NCBI RefSeq assembly: GCF_009601165.1
Contig: NZ_WIRE01000001.1
Coordinates: 2,604,001-2,668,000, forward strand
DNA: 64,000 nt
Source of the DNA: Alcanivorax sediminis
Lineage (GTDB): Bacteria > Pseudomonadota > Gammaproteobacteria > Pseudomonadales > Alcanivoracaceae
Direction: 5' to 3'
The translations under genes and the position numbers were made by a program. The notes under the pieces were generated by a model. The model saw nothing but the letters and a program-made list of their open reading frames with translations. It was not told the DNA's origin and made no database searches. Positions 56,118-64,000 of this stretch are shown in pieces (positions within the stretch are counted from its first letter, which is position 1; every line of letters begins with the position of its first letter).

Positions 56118-56960
56118 TCAGCTTTCGCGACGGTTCATGAAGGCAAGACGTTCCAACAACTGAACGTCAGACTCGTTCTTCACCAGTGCACCATAAAGCG
56201 GCGGAATGGCACTCTTGGTATCACGATTGCGAAGAATATCCTCAGGAATATCATCGGCCATCAAGAGCTTCAGCCAGTCAATCAACTCGCTGGTGGAAGG
56301 TTTCTTCTTCAGTCCGGGCACCTTGCGCAGGTCGAAGAAGATTTGCAGGGCCTCAGTGACCAGGTTCTTCTTGATCTCGGGGTAATGCACATCAACGATG
56401 GCCTGCATGGTCTGTGCATCAGGGAAGTTGATGTAATGGAAGAAGCAGCGACGAAGGAAGGCGTCCGGCAGCTCTTTCTCATTATTGGAAGTGATGATCA
56501 CGATGGGACGCTGCTTAGCTTTGATCAGCTCACCCGTCTCGTAGACGAAGAACTCCATGCGATCCAGCTCCTGGAGCAGATCGTTGGGGAACTCGATATC
56601 CGCCTTGTCGATTTCGTCGATCAGCAGTACCACCTGGCCTTCGTGGGTAAACGCTTCCCACAGCTTGCCTTTCTTCAGGTAGTTAGCCACATCCTCCACG
56701 CCTTCTGCCCCCAGCTGGGAATCACGAAGACGGGAAACAGCATCGTACTCGTAAAGGCCTTGCTGGGCCTTGGTAGTGGACTTCACGTTCCAGGAAAGCA
56801 GCGGCAAACCAAGGGACTCCGCCACCTGCTCAGCCAGCAAGGTCTTGCCAGTACCCGGCTCACCCTTGATCAGAAGGGGGCGCTTCAACGCGATGGCTGC
56901 ATTCACCGCCATTTTAAGATCGTCAGTGGCGACGTATTGGTCAGTACCCTGAAACTGCAT
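56118..56960 (-). CDS. MoxR-family AAA+ ATPase
   Basis: A 280-residue AAA+ chaperone of the MoxR/RavA-related clade. Walker A is GEPGTGKTLLAEQVAE (about residues 38-53), Walker B VVLLIDEIDKAD (about 110), sensor IVIITSNNEKELPDAFLRRCFFHY and the arginine finger region RCFFHYINFP. The start is ATG 56960 with GGAG upstream; the longer frame at 57002 overlaps the divergent rsmE leader. It works with the VWA protein. Confidence 0.92.
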   Translation of the reverse strand: MQFQGTDQYVATDDLKMAVNAAIALKRPLLIKGEPGTGKTLLAEQVAESLGLPLLSWNVKSTTKAQQGLYEYDAVSRLRDSQLGAEGVEDVANYLKKGKLWEAFTHEGQVVLLIDEIDKADIEFPNDLLQELDRMEFFVYETGELIKAKQRPIVIITSNNEKELPDAFLRRCFFHYINFPDAQTMQAIVDVHYPEIKKNLVTEALQIFFDLRKVPGLKKKPSTSELIDWLKLLMADDIPEDILRNRDTKSAIPPLYGALVKNESDVQLLERLAFMNRRES

Positions 56961-57087
56961 GAATTTCTCCACTCTTGCGTGCAATCCGAGACAGGGTGCC
57001 ACTCTAACAATCTGTATCAGGGCCGCAAAGGGCCGTTTGAGCCAAGGAAACAGTGATTTACGTCAGCACTGTGCCATAATCCGCGCC

Positions 57088-57804
57088 ATGAACCTGTTAC
57101 TCCTCACCCCGGAACAACATCTTGGCAATGACCGCTGGCTGCTCAGCGACCGTCAGGCCAACCATGTGCTAAAGGTGCTGAAGCTCATCGAGGGAGATCA
57201 GGTCAGGGCTGGCATTTTTCAGGGCGGGATGGGAATAGCCCACATAGAGTCCATTAATAACAACAGGATAGAAGTTCTATTTAAAGTAGAACATCAATCC
57301 CCCTCACCTCTTGGGCTCTCTGTTCTTCTTGCCCTGCCCCGCCCCAAGATGCTCAAACGCATTCTCATCGACGCCACCAGCCTGGGCATCAAGCAGATCG
57401 TCTTGATCAACAGCTGGAAAGTGGACAAGAGCTACTGGCAGACCCCGAACCTCAAGGCCGAATTACTCCACGAAAAGATGCTGCTGGGGCTCGAACAGGC
57501 TAGAGATACGACGCTGCCAACGCTCACCCTGGCACCCCGCTTTCGCCCCTTTGTAGAAGACGAGCTGGATGGTTGGGCCGGAAACAGCCAGCGAATTCTG
57601 GCTCACCCAGGCAATTACCCGGTCATGCCCCACAGCCTCACAGGCCCTGTGACATTGGCCATCGGACCTGAAGGTGGCTGGACGGATTATGAAATCGAGA
57701 TGCTCGGCAAGCAGGGATTCCAGTGTCACAGCTTTGGCTCGCGCATTCTGCGCGTGGAGACTGCCCTTCCCGCTCTTGTCGGCCGTCTGATGCAGCTACC
57801 CTGA
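57088..57804 (+). CDS. rsmE: 16S rRNA m3U1498 methyltransferase RsmE
   Basis: Methylates U1498 in the 30S decoding centre, using SAM. A PUA-like N-terminus (LLSDRQANHVLKVLKLIEGDQVRAGIF) is followed by a SPOUT knot. The SAM-binding loop reads LAIGPEGGWTDYEIEMLGKQGF, and SFGSRILRVETALPALVGRLMQLP closes the knot. 238 residues is close to E. coli RsmE (243). I start at ATG 57088 because the family begins just before the PUA domain. A strong terminator lies downstream. Confidence 0.94.
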   Translation: MNLLLLTPEQHLGNDRWLLSDRQANHVLKVLKLIEGDQVRAGIFQGGMGIAHIESINNNRIEVLFKVEHQSPSPLGLSVLLALPRPKMLKRILIDATSLGIKQIVLINSWKVDKSYWQTPNLKAELLHEKMLLGLEQARDTTLPTLTLAPRFRPFVEDELDGWAGNSQRILAHPGNYPVMPHSLTGPVTLAIGPEGGWTDYEIEMLGKQGFQCHSFGSRILRVETALPALVGRLMQLP

Positions 57805-57875
57805 AGCAACAGGCTATGGCGCTCACCTGATAGCTTACGTAGGATTTCGACGGGTTTTGTGTGCGATGAATCAGC

Positions 57876-57917
57876 ATGAATAAAAAAGGGAGCGTTGTGC
57901 GCTCCCTTTTTATTCAT
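57876..57917. terminator. Bidirectional terminator between rsmE and rluB
   Basis: ATGAATAAAAAAGGGAGCG and CGCTCCCTTTTTATTCAT pair over about 18 bp (one bulged A) around TTGTG. Both A and T tails lie inside the stem. It ends 15 bases before the rluB stop. Confidence 0.92.
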
Positions 57918-57931
57918 CTCTTGCTGGTCGG

Positions 57932-58777
57932 CTAGCGCCGATACGGACCACGGCGGGCCTTGCGCGGCGGTTTGCTGCCACGCTGGTGACGCAGGCGGGC
58001 ACGACCATAAAGCCCTGTGTACTTCTTGCCTTTCAGCTCTACGCGATCGATCAGGCCTTGAATCTGCTCCGGATCCAGCTCCATCCAGCGTCCCTGACGC
58101 AATTGCGGCGGCAGACGAAGGTCACCAAAACGGATCCGCATCAGACGGGCCACATCCAGATCCTGGGACTGGAACAAACGGCGCACTTCACGGTACTTGC
58201 CGCCCACCAGGGTGACCTTGTACCAGTGGTTGGCGCCCTCTTCCGCACCACCGGCGTCATCAATGCTTTCGAACTTGGAAACGCCATCCTCGAGCAGTAC
58301 ACCATCGAGCATGGCCTGACGCTTCTCCGGAGTCAGCTCACCGCGAACGCGCACCGCGTACTCACGGACAAAGCCATTGGAGGGGTGCATAAGGCGATGC
58401 GCCAGCTCACCGTCAGTGGTAAACAACAGCATGCCAGTGGTGCTGATATCGAGACGGCCCACCTGAACCCAGCGCAGTCCATTCAACCGAGGGAGGTTAT
58501 CGAACACCGTGGGGCGACCCTCAGGATCATTACGCGAGCACACCTCGCCCGGAGGCTTGTGGTACATGATCACGCGCTGCACGATGTCTTCTTCAGCCTT
58601 CACTTTAATGGTCCTGCCGTCTACTCGAATCAAATCTTCAGGGCCAACCCGGTCACCCAGGGTAGCGATGTTGCCGTTAACTGATACCCGACCTGCTTCA
58701 ATCCAGGTTTCCAGCTCACGACGAGAGCCCAGCCCGGCACGGGCCAGAACCTTTTGTAACTTTTCAGTTTCAGTCAT
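57932..58777 (-). CDS. rluB: 23S rRNA pseudouridine(2605) synthase RluB
   Basis: A 281-residue enzyme with an N-terminal S4 domain (KLQKVLARAGLGSRRELETWIEAGRVSVNG). The catalytic Asp is in VGRLDISTTGMLLFTTDGELAHRLMHPS (about residue 109). The tail is Arg/Lys-rich (RHQRGSKPPRKARRGPYRR), as in RluB. It overlaps the scpB stop by eight bases, so it is the last gene of scpA-scpB-rluB. Confidence 0.93.
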   Translation of the reverse strand: MTETEKLQKVLARAGLGSRRELETWIEAGRVSVNGNIATLGDRVGPEDLIRVDGRTIKVKAEEDIVQRVIMYHKPPGEVCSRNDPEGRPTVFDNLPRLNGLRWVQVGRLDISTTGMLLFTTDGELAHRLMHPSNGFVREYAVRVRGELTPEKRQAMLDGVLLEDGVSKFESIDDAGGAEEGANHWYKVTLVGGKYREVRRLFQSQDLDVARLMRIRFGDLRLPPQLRQGRWMELDPEQIQGLIDRVELKGKKYTGLYGRARLRHQRGSKPPRKARRGPYRR

Positions 58778-59705
58778 GACGATTGGGACCGTCCTCAGTA
58801 TTGCCAGCCTCCGCGGCTGTCACATCAGCGACAGGTTCATCGCTGGTCTCATTGCTTTCACCTTGCTCTTCCACGTCCTGATCCGCGTCCGCTGATGCCT
58901 CTGGTTCATCTTCAGCGGCTGGCACCGGCTTACGACGGAATTCCTGTTCGAAACTGGCCAGCACGGCATCCACATTATCCATGCTCATCAGGTCTGTTTC
59001 GTCCATATCCGGTTCTTGCTCAAGTCCCGGGAAGCTTTCCTGGTCACTGGGCAGACGGGCCTCGTGCTCCTCTTCCAGCAAGCCGTTGCTGTCTTCACCC
59101 ACCGGTGCTTCATCGTGATCTCCGGGTGCCGCATTGACCGGCGGCACATCCGTGAGTTCAAGCTCTTCATTGACCTTGTCCAGATCACGAATCTCAGACA
59201 GTGGCGGCAGGTCTTCCAGGCTCTTCAGGTCGAAATAATCCAGAAACTGGCGCGTGGTCGCGAACATGGCGGGTCTTCCCGGCACATCGCGATGGCCGAC
59301 CACCCTCACCCAGTTTCTCTCCAGCAAGCTTTTCACGATATGGGAGCTTACTGAAACACCACGAATTTCTTCGATTTCACCACGCGTAATGGGCTGGCGG
59401 TAGGCAATCAGCGCCAGGGTTTCGAGAATGGCGCGGCTGTAGCGCGGGGGTTTTTCCTGCCACAACCGGCTAACCCAGGGGCCCAGTTCCGGGCGCGCCT
59501 GGAAGCGAAACCCGGAGGCCACTTCACGCAGGTAGATGCCTCGCTCTTCATAATCCGCAGCCAGAGATTCCAGATGTTTTGCCAATTCCGGCTTGGTCGG
59601 CTGATCCTCTTCATCAAAGAGCATCAGCATGGCGTCACGATCCAGTGGCGCCTCGGCCACCAGAATCGCGGCTTCAATAATTCTCTTGATCTTGTCAGCG
59701 TCCAC
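58770..59705 (-). CDS. scpB: Segregation and condensation protein B with acidic C-terminal extension
   Basis: A kleisin-associated subunit of the condensin-like Smc-ScpAB complex. The two winged helices are in residues 1-180 (KRIIEAAILVAEAPLDRDAML ... YSRAILETLALIAYRQPITRGEIEEIRGV ... RDVPGRPAMFATTRQFLDYF). The remaining 120 residues are very acidic and probably disordered (DEAPVGEDSNGLLEEEHEA..., DEPEASADADQDVEEQ). The Bacillus protein has about 200 residues, so the tail is extra. It lies two bases after scpA. Confidence 0.92.
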   Translation of the reverse strand: MDADKIKRIIEAAILVAEAPLDRDAMLMLFDEEDQPTKPELAKHLESLAADYEERGIYLREVASGFRFQARPELGPWVSRLWQEKPPRYSRAILETLALIAYRQPITRGEIEEIRGVSVSSHIVKSLLERNWVRVVGHRDVPGRPAMFATTRQFLDYFDLKSLEDLPPLSEIRDLDKVNEELELTDVPPVNAAPGDHDEAPVGEDSNGLLEEEHEARLPSDQESFPGLEQEPDMDETDLMSMDNVDAVLASFEQEFRRKPVPAAEDEPEASADADQDVEEQGESNETSDEPVADVTAAEAGNTEDGPNRHD

Positions 59706-59707
59706 GC

Positions 59708-60643
59708 TTACCCCTCGGTACCGTCATGGGCGTCAATCTCCGTTTCCGGCTCGTCCTCAAGCTCCAGCTGAGCGAGAACATCCGATTCTTCCAATACCAG
59801 TGTCTTGGCTTTTACATGTATGGGGGCAAAGGGGGCGGTCTGAACCAGCTCGATCAGGGAACCCTTGACCAGCTCCAGCACCGCCAGAAAACTCACCACC
59901 ACGCCCAGTTTGCCTTCTTCCGGGTTGAACAACTCAATGAAGGGGACAAACTCCCGCCCCTTGAGCTTGTCGAGAACATTGGCCATTCGCTCACGGGTAG
60001 ACAATTTTTCCCGTGACACCTGATGACTCTCAAACATGTCAGCACGGTGCATGACTTCCTTGAGCGCCAACAGCAGCTCTCGCATGTCCACATCTGGCTG
60101 CGCTTTCTCGCGGCTGTACTCAGGGCGCTTGGCTGCGGCCAGAAACACATCCCGCTCCAGCCTCGGCAGCTGATCGATGTCCTCTGCCGCTTGCTTGAAG
60201 CGCTCGTATTCCTGCAAACGGCGGATGAGCTCGGCACGGGGATCTTCCCCTTCCTCTTCCTCATCTTCCTTCTGGCGCGGCAACAGCATGCGCGATTTGA
60301 TCTCGCCCAACATGGCGGCCATCACCAGATATTCCGCTGCCAGTTCGAAGTTCATGGCCTTCATCAGCTCCACGTACTCCATGTACTGGGCCGTAATGGT
60401 AGCCACTGGCACATCCAGGATGTCCAGGTTTTGGCGCTTGATCAGGTACAGCAGAAGATCGAGAGGCCCTTCAAAGGCCTCAAGAAACACTTCCAGGGCA
60501 TCCGGCGGAATATAAAGATCATCCGGCAGCTTGGTAATCGCCTTGCCATACACCAGCCCGAAAGGCATCTCCGCCTGTTGGGCGTGATGGCTTTCCTGGG
60601 AGACCTGGGTGGCCTGCGCTGTCGAATCTGCCGTTTCCGTCAT
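59708..60643 (-). CDS. scpA: Segregation and condensation protein A
   Basis: A 311-residue kleisin that links Smc heads. FEGPLDLLLYLIKRQNLDILDVPVATITAQYMEYV at about residues 53-87 is the family hallmark, with ELAAEYLVMAAMLGEIKSRMLLPR following. The C-terminal winged helix includes FIELFNPEEGKLGVVVSFLAVLELVKGSLIELVQ. The first 40 residues are a nonconserved Gln/Ala-rich extension. It lies 14 bases downstream of trpS on the same strand. Confidence 0.94.
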   Translation of the reverse strand: MTETADSTAQATQVSQESHHAQQAEMPFGLVYGKAITKLPDDLYIPPDALEVFLEAFEGPLDLLLYLIKRQNLDILDVPVATITAQYMEYVELMKAMNFELAAEYLVMAAMLGEIKSRMLLPRQKEDEEEEGEDPRAELIRRLQEYERFKQAAEDIDQLPRLERDVFLAAAKRPEYSREKAQPDVDMRELLLALKEVMHRADMFESHQVSREKLSTRERMANVLDKLKGREFVPFIELFNPEEGKLGVVVSFLAVLELVKGSLIELVQTAPFAPIHVKAKTLVLEESDVLAQLELEDEPETEIDAHDGTEG

Positions 60644-60657
60644 ATCCCTGCTCCGCG

Positions 60658-61872
60658 TTAGCGGTAGTTCAGCCCCATGCTGGAACGCACTTCTTCCAGA
60701 GTGGCACGTGCTGCTTCCCGGGCCTCTTCACAGCCCTCCGCCACAATGGTGCGCACCAGATCGGGGTTGCGCAAATGCTCTTCTGCGCGCTTGCGGATGG
60801 GCTCCAACTCTTCTTGTATGGCCTCGATGATGGGCTTCTTGCAATCCAGACAACCGATTCCGGCACTGGTGCAGCCCTCACGAACCCACTCACGGGTCGG
60901 TTCATCGGAATAGACCATATGGAACTGCCACACCGGACAGTTATCGGGGTTACCCGCATCGGTACGGCGCACCCGGGCAGGATCCGTGGGCATGCGACGA
61001 ATCTTGCTGTCCACTTCGGCAGGCTCTTCACGCATGCTGATGAAGTTACCGTAGGATTTGGACATTTTTTGACCATCCAGGCCCGGCATCTTGGACGCTG
61101 GCGTGAGCAGCGCCTGAGGCTCCGGCAGGATTACCTTGCCGCCGCCCTCAAGATCACCCAGCAGGCGTTCCTTGTCGCCAAGCGTGATGTTCTGCTGGCT
61201 GTCGACCAGGGCACGGGCTGTCTCCAGCGCGGTTTCATCCCCTTTTTCCTGGTACTGGCGGCGATGGTCCACATAAATCTTCGCCTGCTTCTTGCCCATC
61301 TTCTTGATGGCTGCCTGCACCGCTTCTTCAAAGCCCGGCTCACGGCCGTACAGGTGATTGAAGCGTCGAGCGACTTCACGGGTCAGCTCAACGTGAGCGA
61401 CCTGGTCTGCGCCCACTGGCACCTGACCAGCACGATAGGCGAGGATGTCTGCGGACTGCAGTAGCGGGTAACCCAGAAAACCGTAGGTGCTGAGATCCTT
61501 TTCCCGCAGCTTTTCCTGCTGATCCTTGTAGGTCGGCACCCGTTCCAGCCAGGACAGCGGCGTCATCATGGACAAGAGAAGGTGCAGTTCGGCGTGTTCC
61601 GGTACCTGGCTCTGAATGAAAAGGGTTGCAGAACCCGGGTTCACCCCGGCCGCCAACCAGTCAATCACAAGATCCCAGGCATGCTGTTCGATCTTTTGAG
61701 GATTTTCGTATTCCGTGGTCAGGCCGTGCCAGTCGGCCACAAAGAAGAAGCACTCGTACTCATGCTGCAGACGTACCCAATTCTTCAGGACGCCATGGTA
61801 ATGCCCCAGATGAAGACTGCCGGTCGCACGCATGCCCGAAACAACGCGCTGGGAAGAAACCACGGAACTCAA
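60658..61872 (-). CDS. trpS: Tryptophanyl-tRNA synthetase
   Basis: A class I aminoacyl-tRNA synthetase of 404 residues. The HIGH motif reads GSLHLGHYHG (about residues 17-26), and KMSKS appears as GQKMSKSYGNFIS. The form is longer than E. coli TrpS (334) and has a CTSAGIGCLDCKKPI insert with Cys, as in the Pseudomonas-type long TrpS. The start is TTG 61872, with AAGGAG six bases upstream; an ATG-like longer frame from 61929 lacks a site. It lies after yciO on the same strand. Confidence 0.94.
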   Translation of the reverse strand: MSSVVSSQRVVSGMRATGSLHLGHYHGVLKNWVRLQHEYECFFFVADWHGLTTEYENPQKIEQHAWDLVIDWLAAGVNPGSATLFIQSQVPEHAELHLLLSMMTPLSWLERVPTYKDQQEKLREKDLSTYGFLGYPLLQSADILAYRAGQVPVGADQVAHVELTREVARRFNHLYGREPGFEEAVQAAIKKMGKKQAKIYVDHRRQYQEKGDETALETARALVDSQQNITLGDKERLLGDLEGGGKVILPEPQALLTPASKMPGLDGQKMSKSYGNFISMREEPAEVDSKIRRMPTDPARVRRTDAGNPDNCPVWQFHMVYSDEPTREWVREGCTSAGIGCLDCKKPIIEAIQEELEPIRKRAEEHLRNPDLVRTIVAEGCEEAREAARATLEEVRSSMGLNYR

Positions 61873-62011
61873 AATCAACTCCTTATGCCTGATCCGTGCC
61901 AACACCCTGAGGGGGCGCCAGCAAAGCAAGCGATTATACGGTGAACAGGGGGATCAGGGACAGCATAAAGCCGCCCGGAATGACGCCACTGGTGAAAAGT
62001 TCAGCAGCCAA

Positions 62012-62635
62012 TCAGAAAATACTGTCGATGGGGCCCGCGCCTTCCCGGATTACCTGAGGCCCCTCGCCGTCTACCAGCGAAATCACGGTGGTTTCCTGGA
62101 CACCGCCAAATCCGCCGTCGATAACCAGATCAACCTGCCCCTGCAGGAAATCGCGCACATCCTGTGGATCTGTAAGTGGAAACTCATCATCAGGAAGGTG
62201 GCAGGTGGACGTCATGATGGGCTGGCCATGCTCAGCCAGAAGCGCCTGGCAGATGGCGTGATCAGGAACACGAATGCCGATCGTGCGTTTTTTGGGGTCC
62301 ATTAGCCGGCGTGGCACTTCCGTAGTGCCATTGAGGATAAAGGTATACGCCCCGGGCGTATGAGCCTTGAGCAGCCGGTAATCGGGGTTGGCCACCTTGG
62401 CGTAAATTGCCAGGGCTGAAAGGTCCTCACACAACAACGTGAACTGGTGCTTCTTGTCCAGTCGACGCAGGCGGATCAAACGATCGAGGGCATTTTTTTC
62501 CCCGATACTGCAGCCCAGTGCATAGGTGGTATCCGTCGGATAGGCAATCAGTCCGCCCTTGCGCAGCACATCCACCGCCTGGCGAATCAGGCGGGGTTGC
62601 GGCGACTCTGGATGGATGTAGAGCACTTCGGTCAT
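62012..62635 (-). CDS. yciO: Threonylcarbamoyl-AMP synthase family protein (YciO-like)
   Basis: A 207-residue protein of the Sua5/YciO/YrdC fold. Conserved blocks are GGLIAYPTDTTYALGCSIGEKNALDRLIRLRRLDKKHQFTLLC (about residues 29-71), TPGAYTFILNGTTEVPRRL and PIMTSTCHLP. The order and short length without a Sua5 domain make it YciO rather than TsaC, so a role in tRNA t6A is less certain. It precedes trpS, as in Pseudomonas. Confidence 0.9.
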   Translation of the reverse strand: MTEVLYIHPESPQPRLIRQAVDVLRKGGLIAYPTDTTYALGCSIGEKNALDRLIRLRRLDKKHQFTLLCEDLSALAIYAKVANPDYRLLKAHTPGAYTFILNGTTEVPRRLMDPKKRTIGIRVPDHAICQALLAEHGQPIMTSTCHLPDDEFPLTDPQDVRDFLQGQVDLVIDGGFGGVQETTVISLVDGEGPQVIREGAGPIDSIF

Positions 62636-62706
62636 GCTGTCTTCACTATTCGATTGGCTACTGTTAACGATAAATCACTTTAGATAATCGTTATAATCAA
62701 CTGTTT

Positions 62707-63558
62707 TTATTTGTTAAAGCTATTCCAAACCGGCGTCGATCCGGTTGGCAATGGCGGCAACCGCCCAAGCGCAAGCCATTTCTGCTCAGGGGAATGAAAG
62801 TCCGATCCCGCTGATACCTTCAGGTCGAAATGCTGCCAGCATTCGTTCAACAGCTCCTGCTGCTGACGGGTCAACCCCGGCATGGCCACCTCCAGTCCGT
62901 CACCGCCAAAGGTTTTAAAAGCACTGAGTAGCTGTCGCAATTTCTTGCGGGTCAGCCCATAGCCATGTGGGTGTGCCACCACCGCCTGCCCTCCGGCCGC
63001 ATGGATATCGCTGATGGCCTCATCCATGCTGCACCAGGGGGTGGCCACAAAGGCTGACTGACCTTGCTTGAGGAAGCGATTAAAGGCGTGCCGCGCGTTG
63101 CGCACCCTGCCCGATTGCTCCAGGTGCCTGGCAAACCAGGGTCTGCCCGGCGCCGGACTGCCTGCCAACTCACAGGTTCGCTCATAGCTATTGGCCAACC
63201 CGGCTGCCTTGTCCAGACGACGACCGATTTCCTGGGCTCTTTTCACACGGGCCTGCTGCTGATTCTCAACCCGCTCGCACAGCTGGGCGCTCTCAATATT
63301 CAGACCGAGACCCAGAATATGGAACTCACGATTATCATGCCGCACAGAGAATTCGATGCCGTTGACGAGCTCAATTCCCCGCTCCGCAGCCGCCTCACGG
63401 GCCTCAGGCAATCCTGCCAGCGTGTCGTGATCCGTCAATGCCAGGGTGGTAACCCCATAGTCCGCTGCTCTGGCCACCAGATCCGCAGGCGACAGCGCAC
63501 CGTCCGAGGCCAGACTGTGGCTATGCAGGTCAAAACACTGAGAATGCTGATTTTCCAT
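62707..63558 (-). CDS. PHP-domain phosphoesterase (YciV/RNase AM-like)
   Basis: A 283-residue metallophosphoesterase. DLHSHSLASDGALSPADLV (about residues 10-28), ALTDHDTLAG and VNGIEFSVR hold metal ligands; VVAHPHGYG adds His, and AGSDFHSPE closes the site. E. coli YciV is a 5'-3' exonuclease that matures rRNA 5' ends and hydrolyses 3',5'-bisphosphonucleosides. I use ATG 63558, since the family starts just before the PHP domain; the longer frame to 63696 overlaps the divergent gene's start. Downstream, TAACGAT (62665) and ATCGTTA (62687) form a weak hairpin. Confidence 0.9.
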   Translation of the reverse strand: MENQHSQCFDLHSHSLASDGALSPADLVARAADYGVTTLALTDHDTLAGLPEAREAAAERGIELVNGIEFSVRHDNREFHILGLGLNIESAQLCERVENQQQARVKRAQEIGRRLDKAAGLANSYERTCELAGSPAPGRPWFARHLEQSGRVRNARHAFNRFLKQGQSAFVATPWCSMDEAISDIHAAGGQAVVAHPHGYGLTRKKLRQLLSAFKTFGGDGLEVAMPGLTRQQQELLNECWQHFDLKVSAGSDFHSPEQKWLALGRLPPLPTGSTPVWNSFNK

Positions 63559-63683
63559 GGAACCCGGCACCGTAAACAAGGTCGACAAGCTACCATATTG
63601 CAGGGTGAATTGCTGCGCCGATGTGGTTACCATCATGCGCTTGCGCTGCCCTTTTCCATTAACCGAGGTGAAATTCGTCCCGC

Positions 63684-64000
63684 ATGACCGATTCAACCGA
63701 AACAGACCGTCCTAGCGCACCACCCGCAAAAAAAGAAAGCCTGCTAGCCAATCTGCTGCTGAACATCATTATCCCCACTCTGATTCTCAGCAAGCTGTCC
63801 AGTGATGAGTACCTGGGCACCAAGATGGCCATTGTGGTGGCGTTGGCATTTCCTTTTGCCTACGGGATCAAGGATCTGGTCAGCAGCCGCAAGGTTAATT
63901 TTTACTCCGCCCTGGGCATCATCAGCATCATGTTGACCGGCGGCATCGGCCTGCTGGAGCTGGACGCAGAGTACATGGCCATCAAAGAGGCCACCATTCC
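63684..64000 (+). CDS. VC0807-like integral membrane protein (N-terminal part)
   Basis: An open frame of 105 residues runs off the right edge. After a polar, proline-rich start (MTDSTETDRPSAPPAKKES) come helices (LLLNIIIPTLILSKLSS, MAIVVALAFPFAYGIKDL, FYSALGIISIMLTGGIGLLEL) ending AEYMAIKEATIP. The pattern resembles VC0807-family septation-protein-A-like membrane proteins of marine gamma-proteobacteria, function unknown. It is divergent from the PHP gene. Confidence 0.72.
   Translation, partial: MTDSTETDRPSAPPAKKESLLANLLLNIIIPTLILSKLSSDEYLGTKMAIVVALAFPFAYGIKDLVSSRKVNFYSALGIISIMLTGGIGLLELDAEYMAIKEATI

Overview
The window looks like a chromosomal segment of a marine gammaproteobacterium. Four things point that way: a ccoNOQP-ccoGHIS-hemN-anr order like that of Pseudomonas and its relatives, a yciO-trpS-scpA-scpB-rluB run, a DcaP-like coiled-coil porin, and many short-chain dehydrogenases, AraC regulators and lipase-like hydrolases. 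Alcanivorax or a close relative is my best guess, by general resemblance only. I see no phage, insertion sequence, CRISPR array, rRNA or tRNA.

Layout. 1-20 kb is mostly housekeeping: the tail of a membrane protein gene, metH, an MscS channel, a DUF481 outer-membrane protein, the three-gene transhydrogenase pntAa-pntAb-pntB, an AarF/UbiB-like kinase, an alpha/beta hydrolase, an MpaB/Lcp-type oxygenase, prc, a fused SpmA-SpmB protein, an AlkB-like dioxygenase, corA, an MBL-fold hydrolase and yaaA. 20.6-32.6 kb is one minus-strand block for microaerobic respiration. It holds cbb3 oxidase (ccoNOQP), its assembly genes (ccoGHIS), a TauE/SafE-type membrane protein, hemN, the oxygen sensor anr/fnr, a tandem universal stress protein and a coiled-coil protein. 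Perfect FNR/ANR boxes lie upstream of ccoN and hemN, each placed correctly relative to a -10 element.

33-41.7 kb is accessory: LysR divergent from pirin-ycaC-ltrA, then two OruR-like AraC regulators around a short-chain dehydrogenase and a lipoprotein hydrolase. 41.9-48.5 kb is a heavy-metal RND efflux operon (cusCBA type), preceded by a small Cys-rich exported protein. 48.7-54.5 kb is a lipid or hydrophobic-compound metabolism cluster. In it a TetR regulator is divergent from a dehydrogenase plus a protein of unknown function, across a 28-bp operator-like palindrome; an enoyl-reductase-like protein, another SDR and a porin follow. 54.9-64 kb is again core: a MoxR/VWA pair, rsmE, rluB-scpB-scpA, trpS, yciO, a PHP phosphoesterase and the start of a VC0807-like membrane protein.

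The most unusual signal is not a gene. At four convergent gene junctions (about 108-270, 6016-6113, 18241-18328 and 20568-20650) the gap holds degenerate tandem 7-bp repeats. At the first two they clearly form the two inverted arms of a larger structure, and at several the stop codon of the flanking gene lies inside the repeats. I know no name for this element in this group. Other regulatory structures seen are a 13-bp intercistronic hairpin between ccoP and ccoG, hairpins on both sides of ycaC, paired palindromes before anr, and a palindrome plus direct repeat before pntAa.
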